This document shows positions 59,313 to 64,000 of a stretch of 64,000 nt of DNA, one piece after another. How positions within the stretch are numbered: position 1 is the first letter of the stretch; each line of letters opens with the position of its first letter. Origin of the DNA: CAWBJP01 sp963789165 (GTDB lineage: Bacteria > Actinomycetota > Acidimicrobiia > IMCC26256 > BP-133); contig CAWBJP010000010.1 in the NCBI GenBank assembly GCA_963789165.1, forward strand, positions 62,001 to 126,000. The letters run 5' to 3'. The position numbers were made by a program, and so were the translations under genes. The notes beneath the pieces are model-generated. The model was not told where the DNA came from. It searched no databases and saw nothing but the letters and a program-made list of their open reading frames with translations.

Positions 59313-60061
59313 TGAGCCCGCCGATCAAGGCTGTCACCTTCGATTTCTGGAACACCTTGATGTGGGAACCGCCCGACGCGCTCGTGGCCGGCCGCATGGA
59401 AGTGCTGTGCTCCATCCTGGCCGAGCACGACGCGGAGGTCGACGAGCCGAGGCTGCGCCAGTGCCACCAGGTTGCCTTCGCCCGCTATCAGGACGCCTGG
59501 GTGGCCAACGAGCAGTACTGCGTACCCGACGCGGTCGACACGATCCTGGCTGAGCTCGACCTGGCCGAAGTCGGATTGGACAGCCGGCACTTGCGGGACG
59601 CCCTGATCGAAGGCTTCTCCGAGGCCGGTCGGGCCACGGAGCTGCATCTGGCCGAGGGAGTCGACGGCTGCCTCCGCCGCCTGGCTGGAGCCGGGGTCCG
59701 CCTCGGGATCATCTGCGACATCGGCCTCACGCCCTCGCCCGTACTGCGCTGGCATCTGGAGCAGCGCGGCCTGCTCGACCTGTTCGACAGCCTGGTGTTC
59801 TCCGACGAGACGGGGATCTACAAGCCGGCGGCCGGCGCCTTCCACGCCGCCCTCGACCAACTCGACGTGGCCCCCGGAGGCGCGGCCCACGTGGGCGACC
59901 GCAAGCGCACCGACGTCGGAGGGGCACTGGCCGCCGGGATGACGGCGGTACGCTACCGGGGCGTCTACGACGACATCTCCATCCCCGAACCGGAGGCTCA
60001 TTACGTGGTCGACGAGTACCGTTCCCTCCCCGACCTGCTGCTCTCGGGTCAGGACGGTTGA
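59312..60061 (+). CDS. HAD-superfamily hydrolase
   Basis: This 249-residue protein has VTFDFWNTLMWEPP (nucleophile Asp; the second Asp of D-x-D is replaced by W), GIICDIGLTPS (motif II region), SDETGIYKPAAGAFHAAL (motif III Lys) and HVGDRKRTDVGGALAAG (motif IV). It resembles HAD-IA phosphatases. The unusual FDFWNT start is seen in several HAD subfamilies. Position between AlgJ-like and GT2 genes suggests a sugar-phosphate substrate. A stand-in for the missing KdsC is possible but unsupported by position. Confidence 0.8.
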   Translation: MSPPIKAVTFDFWNTLMWEPPDALVAGRMEVLCSILAEHDAEVDEPRLRQCHQVAFARYQDAWVANEQYCVPDAVDTILAELDLAEVGLDSRHLRDALIEGFSEAGRATELHLAEGVDGCLRRLAGAGVRLGIICDIGLTPSPVLRWHLEQRGLLDLFDSLVFSDETGIYKPAAGAFHAALDQLDVAPGGAAHVGDRKRTDVGGALAAGMTAVRYRGVYDDISIPEPEAHYVVDEYRSLPDLLLSGQDG

Positions 60062-60963
60062 GCCGCCTCAGCATCACCATCCCGAACTGGAACGGGAAGG
60101 ATCTCCTCCCCGGCTGCCTCGATCCGCTGAAAGACGCCGGCTTCGAGGTCATCGTCGTCGACAACGGCTCGAAGGACGGTTCCGTCGAGGTGTTGCGCAC
60201 CGGCTACCCCTGGGTGCACCTCATCGCCAACGAGGAGAACGGGGGCACGGCGGTGGCCAACAACCAGGGCATCGCCGCCGCCGGCGGCGACTACATCCTC
60301 CTGCTCAACAACGACACGGTGCCCGACGTCGCCGCCCTGCACCAGGTGGTGTCGTTCCTCGATGACCATCCGCACGTGGGGATGGCGGGGCCAACCCTCA
60401 TCTTCCCGGACGGCTCCAAACAGCCGTCGTGTGGGCCGGGACCCAACCTGTGGACCGAACTCATGGGCAAGACCATGCTCGCCCGGCTCATCCCCGGCGT
60501 GCGCGAGCGGGCCCCGGACCGTGCCTGCCGGGTGGACTGGGTGACCGGCGCGGCGATGTTCCTGCGCAGGGACGCCGTCGAAGCCGTCGCCGGCATCGAC
60601 GAGAGCATGTTCATGTACTACGAGGACAACGACCTCTGCACCCGGATCCGGGAGCATGGCTACGAGATCTGGTTCGTCCCCACCCCCCCGGTCGTCCACA
60701 TCGGCGGAGCCACCCGGCGCAAGGTCGAAGCGGAGGCTCTGATCCACAGCTACCGGAGCACGGAGCGGTTCTTCGAGAAGCACGGTCCCGCCTGGCGCCG
60801 GCGGCTCCTCCGGGGAGCCACCGTCGGGGAGATGGCGCTCCGGAGCGCGGTCTGGGCCTTCCTCGGATTGAAACCCGAACACCGACCCCAGGCGCGGGAG
60901 CGCCTCCGGGCCTACCGGACCATCCTGCGACTGGCCGTCACCCGGAACCAGGGCACCGCCTGA
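60058..60963 (+). CDS. GT2 glycosyltransferase (rhamnosyltransferase-like)
   Basis: This 301-residue protein has LSITIPNWNGKDLLPGCLDPL, VIVVDNGSKDGSV, NGGTAVANNQGIAAAGGDYILLLNNDTVPD, WVTGAAMFLRRDAVEAVAGID and MYYEDNDLCTRIREHGYEIWF. This is the full motif order of WbbL-type transferases acting on lipid-linked acceptors. The TTG start overlaps the HAD stop (TTGA). Last gene of the MBOAT-AlgJ-HAD-GT2 unit. Confidence 0.88.
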   Translation: MSRLSITIPNWNGKDLLPGCLDPLKDAGFEVIVVDNGSKDGSVEVLRTGYPWVHLIANEENGGTAVANNQGIAAAGGDYILLLNNDTVPDVAALHQVVSFLDDHPHVGMAGPTLIFPDGSKQPSCGPGPNLWTELMGKTMLARLIPGVRERAPDRACRVDWVTGAAMFLRRDAVEAVAGIDESMFMYYEDNDLCTRIREHGYEIWFVPTPPVVHIGGATRRKVEAEALIHSYRSTERFFEKHGPAWRRRLLRGATVGEMALRSAVWAFLGLKPEHRPQARERLRAYRTILRLAVTRNQGTA

Positions 60964-60991
60964 GCACGGGCGTCCTCCGACGTGGGCGCAG

Positions 60992-62929
60992 CTACACCTT
61001 CGCGTGCTGGGCCCAGGCCTGGAACATGAGCACGTCCCACAGCAGGTGCTGATCCGCGGCCCTGCCCTCCAGGTGTCGCCGCCACACGTCCCGGACCGGG
61101 CCGGGCTGGAGGTAGCCGTCGGCAGCCAGGCGCCGCTCGTCGAGCAGTGACTCCGCCCAGTCCCGCAGCGGGCCCCGGAGCCAGTCGCCCACGGGCACGC
61201 CGAAGCCCATCTTGGGCCGGTCCACCATGGCCTCGGGGACGTGGCGGGCCAGCACCCGGCGCAGGGGCCACTTGGTCCGGCCCCGGTGGGACTTGGCGGC
61301 GGGCGGGATCCGCCACGCCTGCTCCACCACCCGGTGGTCGAGCAGGGGGATGCGGGCCTCCAGGCTGACCGCCATGGAGGCCCGGTCGACCTTGGCCAGG
61401 ATGTCGTCGGGCAGGTAGCTGATGCCGTCGAGGTAGGCGACCTGGTCGACGAGGAGGGGGAGGTCGGCCCGTTCGGCCGGATCGGTCAGGCGGGCGTCGG
61501 GCGCGCCCGCGCCGAGGACGGGCGGGTCGGCCCAGTGGGTCATGAGCCCGGCGTAGAGATCGAGCGCGGAGGTGGCCTCCAGCAGCCCCGAGAGGCGGTG
61601 CAACCGGTCCCCCACCCGGGCCGGAGGCCGGCGCAGGAGGCCCGCGGCCCGGGCCGCCAGGCGATCCCAGTCCCCCGGGCCGCGCCAGGACAGCGCCCGC
61701 ACCGCCCCCCGGCGGACGGCGGCCGGAGCCGACCGGTGGAGCTGCCACAACCGCCCGGCCCAGCGGTACCGGTCGTAGCCCAGGAACAGCTCGTCGCCGC
61801 CATCGCCCGACAGCGCCACCGTGACGTGGCGCCGGGCCAGTTGCGAGACCAGGTAGGTGGGGATCTGCGAGGAGTCGGCGAAGGGCTCGTCGTAGATCTC
61901 GGGAAGGAGCGGGATGACGTCGAGCGCGTCCTGAGGGCTGACGTAGAGCTCGGTGTGGTCGGTGCCCAGGTGACGGGCCACCTCCCGGGCGTAGCCTGCC
62001 TCGTCATAGCCGGCTTCCCGGAAGCCGATGGTGAAGGTCCGCACCGGCCGGCTGCTCTGCGCCTGCATGAGGGCGACGACGGTGGACGAGTCGATCCCCC
62101 CGGACAGGAGCGCTCCGAGGGGCACGTCGGCCGTCATACGCAGCCCGACGGCATCGGAGAGCACGGACTCCAGTTCCTCGAGCTTCTCGCCCGCCGCGCC
62201 CCGTTCCGCCGCACCCCGCTCGGCCACCTCCCGCAGCGACCAGTAGGACCGGACGGAGGGCACGGCACCATCACCGGGACGAAAGCTCATCAGGCACCCC
62301 GGCTCCAGCTTGCGGATCCCGGCATAGATGCAGTGCGGGGCGGGGACGTAGCCATAGCGGAAGAACAGGGCCAGGGCGTCGCGGTCGACGGACGCGTCGA
62401 AGGCCGGGTGCTGGTGGAGCGCCTTCAGCTCGGAGGCGAAGAGGAAGACGCCACCGGCAGAGCCGTAGTAGAGGGGCTTCTCCCCCATCCGGTCCCGGGC
62501 CAGCCACAACCGGCGTTCGGAGCGGTCCCACAGGGCGATGGCGAACATGCCGTTGAAGCGTCCGAGGGCGCCCTCCACGCCCCAGTCCGACACCGCCGCC
62601 AGCAGCACCTCGGTGTCGGAGTGGCCCCGGAAGGTATGGCCTCTCGCCTCCAGCTCCGGACGCAGGCGGGTGAAGTTGTAGATCTCTCCGTTGAAGGCGA
62701 CCACCCACCGGCCGTCGGCCGAGAGCATCGGCTGGTGGCCTTCGGGTGACAGGTCGATGATGGACAGCCGGCGATGCCCGAAGGCGACCCCGGAATCGGC
62801 GTCGGTCCACACCCCCTGGTCGTCAGGTCCCCGGTGGGCCAGACAATGGGCCATGACCGAGGCGGTGGCGGCGAGATCCTCGGCGTCCGACGCACGCGAC
62901 GGGTCGATGAATCCGGCGATGCCGCACAT
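60992..62929 (-). CDS. asnB: Asparagine synthase-type amidotransferase (AsnB)
   Basis: This 645-residue enzyme has an N-terminal glutaminase domain, nucleophile Cys2 in MCGIAGF, then HRGPDDQGVW, GHRRLSIIDLSPEGHQPM, FNGEIYNF and DTEVLLAAV. The ATP-pyrophosphatase synthase domain follows: LSGGIDSSTVVALM, EPFADSSQIPTYLVSQLA and LSGDGGDELFLGYDRY. Full-length copies like this are common inside exopolysaccharide loci, where they may amidate uronic acids (as WbpS-like proteins do); two uronate-forming dehydrogenases are in this window. A general asparagine synthase is the alternative. ATG start; 18 bases downstream of the WecA-type gene. Confidence 0.9.
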   Translation of the reverse strand: MCGIAGFIDPSRASDAEDLAATASVMAHCLAHRGPDDQGVWTDADSGVAFGHRRLSIIDLSPEGHQPMLSADGRWVVAFNGEIYNFTRLRPELEARGHTFRGHSDTEVLLAAVSDWGVEGALGRFNGMFAIALWDRSERRLWLARDRMGEKPLYYGSAGGVFLFASELKALHQHPAFDASVDRDALALFFRYGYVPAPHCIYAGIRKLEPGCLMSFRPGDGAVPSVRSYWSLREVAERGAAERGAAGEKLEELESVLSDAVGLRMTADVPLGALLSGGIDSSTVVALMQAQSSRPVRTFTIGFREAGYDEAGYAREVARHLGTDHTELYVSPQDALDVIPLLPEIYDEPFADSSQIPTYLVSQLARRHVTVALSGDGGDELFLGYDRYRWAGRLWQLHRSAPAAVRRGAVRALSWRGPGDWDRLAARAAGLLRRPPARVGDRLHRLSGLLEATSALDLYAGLMTHWADPPVLGAGAPDARLTDPAERADLPLLVDQVAYLDGISYLPDDILAKVDRASMAVSLEARIPLLDHRVVEQAWRIPPAAKSHRGRTKWPLRRVLARHVPEAMVDRPKMGFGVPVGDWLRGPLRDWAESLLDERRLAADGYLQPGPVRDVWRRHLEGRAADQHLLWDVLMFQAWAQHAKV

Positions 62930-62947
62930 GGTGGGGCGCTCCCCCGG

Positions 62948-64000
62948 TCAGCCCGAGGCGGCCCGCCGGCTCCCCGTCGGGGCACTGAACAGGGAGGCGA
63001 CCCGGGCCTGCCGGGTGCGGGGCGCGGTCTCGTCCTCGAGGCCGTGACCCTGGTCCACGATCCGCCACGCCTCCTGGCCCCGGTACACCGGCACGCGGGC
63101 CAGGAGGAGGCCGACGAACAGGGCGGCGGAGAACATGAGCGCGGCGAGCAGGTAGGCCGAGACGCGGTCGACCCGGCTCACCACCAGCGCGATGAGCCCC
63201 GAGCCCACCGCGCCGCTGTAGATGAGGGCCACGGCCACCGGGACGGGGATGCCGATGAACACGAGCCGGTGGCTCATGTGATCACGCCCGCCCTGCATGG
63301 GACTGCGTCCCGTTCGCAGCCGGCAGACGGTGACCAGCGTGGTGTCGAGGATGGCCATCAACAGCACGAGCACGGGCACCAGGAACATGACGTTGGTCGG
63401 TCCGGGGAAGCGGAGCTTGACCCCGAGCACGGCGAGCATGAACCCGAGGAACAGGCTGCCGGCGTCGCCCATGTAGATGCGGGCCGGGTGGAAGTTGTGG
63501 CGCAGGAAGCCCAGCGCGCAACCGGCCAGGGCGGCGGCCAGCCCGGCCACCAGGTACTGCCCGTTGGCGGCGGCGATGACGAAGAACCAACCTGCGCCCA
63601 CCGCGGCCACGCCGGCGGAGAGACCGTCCATGTTGTCCAGCAGGTTGAAGGCGTTGGTGATGCCGACCACCCAGACCACGGTGAAGAGGGCGTCGAGGGC
63701 GTCGTTGGGGAACAGCTCGAGCCCGGCGCCCGTGCGCCACACGACCAGGGCTCCGGCGATCTCGAGGGCCAGGCGGATCCAGGGCGAGAGGCTCTTCCGG
63801 TCGTCCAGGAACCCGACGACGCTCAGCATGACCCCCACCACCAGGATGGCGACGAGCTCGTCGAGGCGGCTGCTGGGCGGTCGCAGCGTGGCGGCGATGG
63901 CCATCACCATGGCGAACGACAGCACGATGGCGAGCCCGCCGAGGTAGGGCACGGGCGACGTGTGGCCCTTGTGCTCCCCGGGAAGGTCGAGGAAACGACC
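62948..64000 (-). CDS. Polyprenyl-phosphate sugar-1-phosphate transferase (WecA/MraY family), 5' end cut
   Basis: This integral membrane enzyme starts lipid-linked glycan synthesis by moving a sugar-1-phosphate to undecaprenyl/decaprenyl phosphate. The frame is open to the window edge; the visible part begins RFLDLPGEHKGHTSPVPYLGG. It contains FLDDRKSLSPWIRL, NAFNLLDNMDGLSAG (substrate/metal Asp pair), IYMGDAGSLFLGF and QGGRDHMSHRL (H-x-H-x-H-like end motif), with about nine helices. The HMSHRL form is WecA-like rather than MraY-like. It ends with a soluble ~40-residue tail. Probably the initiating enzyme of the Wzx/Wzy-type pathway encoded here. Confidence 0.9.
   Translation of the reverse strand, partial: GRFLDLPGEHKGHTSPVPYLGGLAIVLSFAMVMAIAATLRPPSSRLDELVAILVVGVMLSVVGFLDDRKSLSPWIRLALEIAGALVVWRTGAGLELFPNDALDALFTVVWVVGITNAFNLLDNMDGLSAGVAAVGAGWFFVIAAANGQYLVAGLAAALAGCALGFLRHNFHPARIYMGDAGSLFLGFMLAVLGVKLRFPGPTNVMFLVPVLVLLMAILDTTLVTVCRLRTGRSPMQGGRDHMSHRLVFIGIPVPVAVALIYSGAVGSGLIALVVSRVDRVSAYLLAALMFSAALFVGLLLARVPVYRGQEAWRIVDQGHGLEDETAPRTRQARVASLFSAPTGSRRAASG

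Noticed and set aside
59312..60061. HAD hydrolase as the missing KdsC
   Set aside because: It is ~9 kb from the kds genes, coupled to the O-acetylation unit, and longer than typical KdsC; no specific support.
61241..62749. A 502-codon plus-strand frame
   Set aside because: It is antisense to asnB, whose motifs are complete; codon composition is typical of a shadow frame.
1..64000. tRNA, rRNA, riboswitch and replication-origin signals
   Set aside because: Looked for and not seen; the few gaps are short and lack cloverleaf or known aptamer patterns, though weak structures could be missed by eye.

Overview
The window is very GC-rich, dense DNA. It reads as a chromosomal segment of a high-GC actinobacterium, probably an uncultured lineage; something near Acidimicrobiia is a guess. 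Supporting signs are the lpdA-sucB-lipB-lipA order, a mycobacterial-type decaprenyl-phosphoryl-arabinose set (DPPR synthase, DprE1, DprE2), many GTG/TTG starts that overlap the previous stop codon, and apparently leaderless promoters (TANNNT 5-8 nt before the start codon). No tRNA, rRNA or CRISPR array was seen.

Layout. 1-2.1 kb: the 3' end of metH, then two tandemly related genes for small coiled-coil membrane proteins, separated by a transposase remnant. 2.2-7.9 kb (minus): a five-gene set with two GT-C-type membrane glycosyltransferases, a secreted PQQ-type sugar dehydrogenase, an SDR and a membrane protein. 8.0-9.6 kb: a GT22-like mannosyltransferase. 9.6-14.3 kb (minus): lpdA, sucB and a fused lipB-lipA gene for 2-oxoacid dehydrogenase and lipoate metabolism. 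14.5-20.9 kb: a small coiled-coil protein, a Wzx-like flippase and the DPA genes, with a methyltransferase in between. 20.9-64 kb: a very large surface-polysaccharide locus. It holds about ten glycosyltransferases, four NAD-dependent epimerases, two nucleotide-sugar dehydrogenases, several polytopic membrane proteins, a Wzz-like co-polymerase without a kinase P-loop, a Wzy-like ligase/polymerase, a second flippase, an AlgI/AlgJ-type O-acetylation pair, an AsnB-type amidotransferase and, at the right edge, a WecA/MraY-type initiating transferase.

The most striking part is 46.1-50.3 kb: kdsD, kdsB and kdsA, the genes for making CMP-Kdo, followed directly by a two-domain protein with a GT8 domain and an N-terminal domain I do not recognise. 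Kdo is classically a Gram-negative sugar, so this suggests a Kdo- or ulosonate-containing glycan in an actinobacterium. The N-terminal domain is a candidate for the missing Kdo transferase.

Twelve single-base frameshifts were inferred. Ten lie between 44.3 and 50.2 kb, and one each in sucB and the MBOAT gene. Correcting them restores normal protein lengths and motifs, so residual assembly errors are the likely cause, but local gene decay cannot be excluded from sequence alone.
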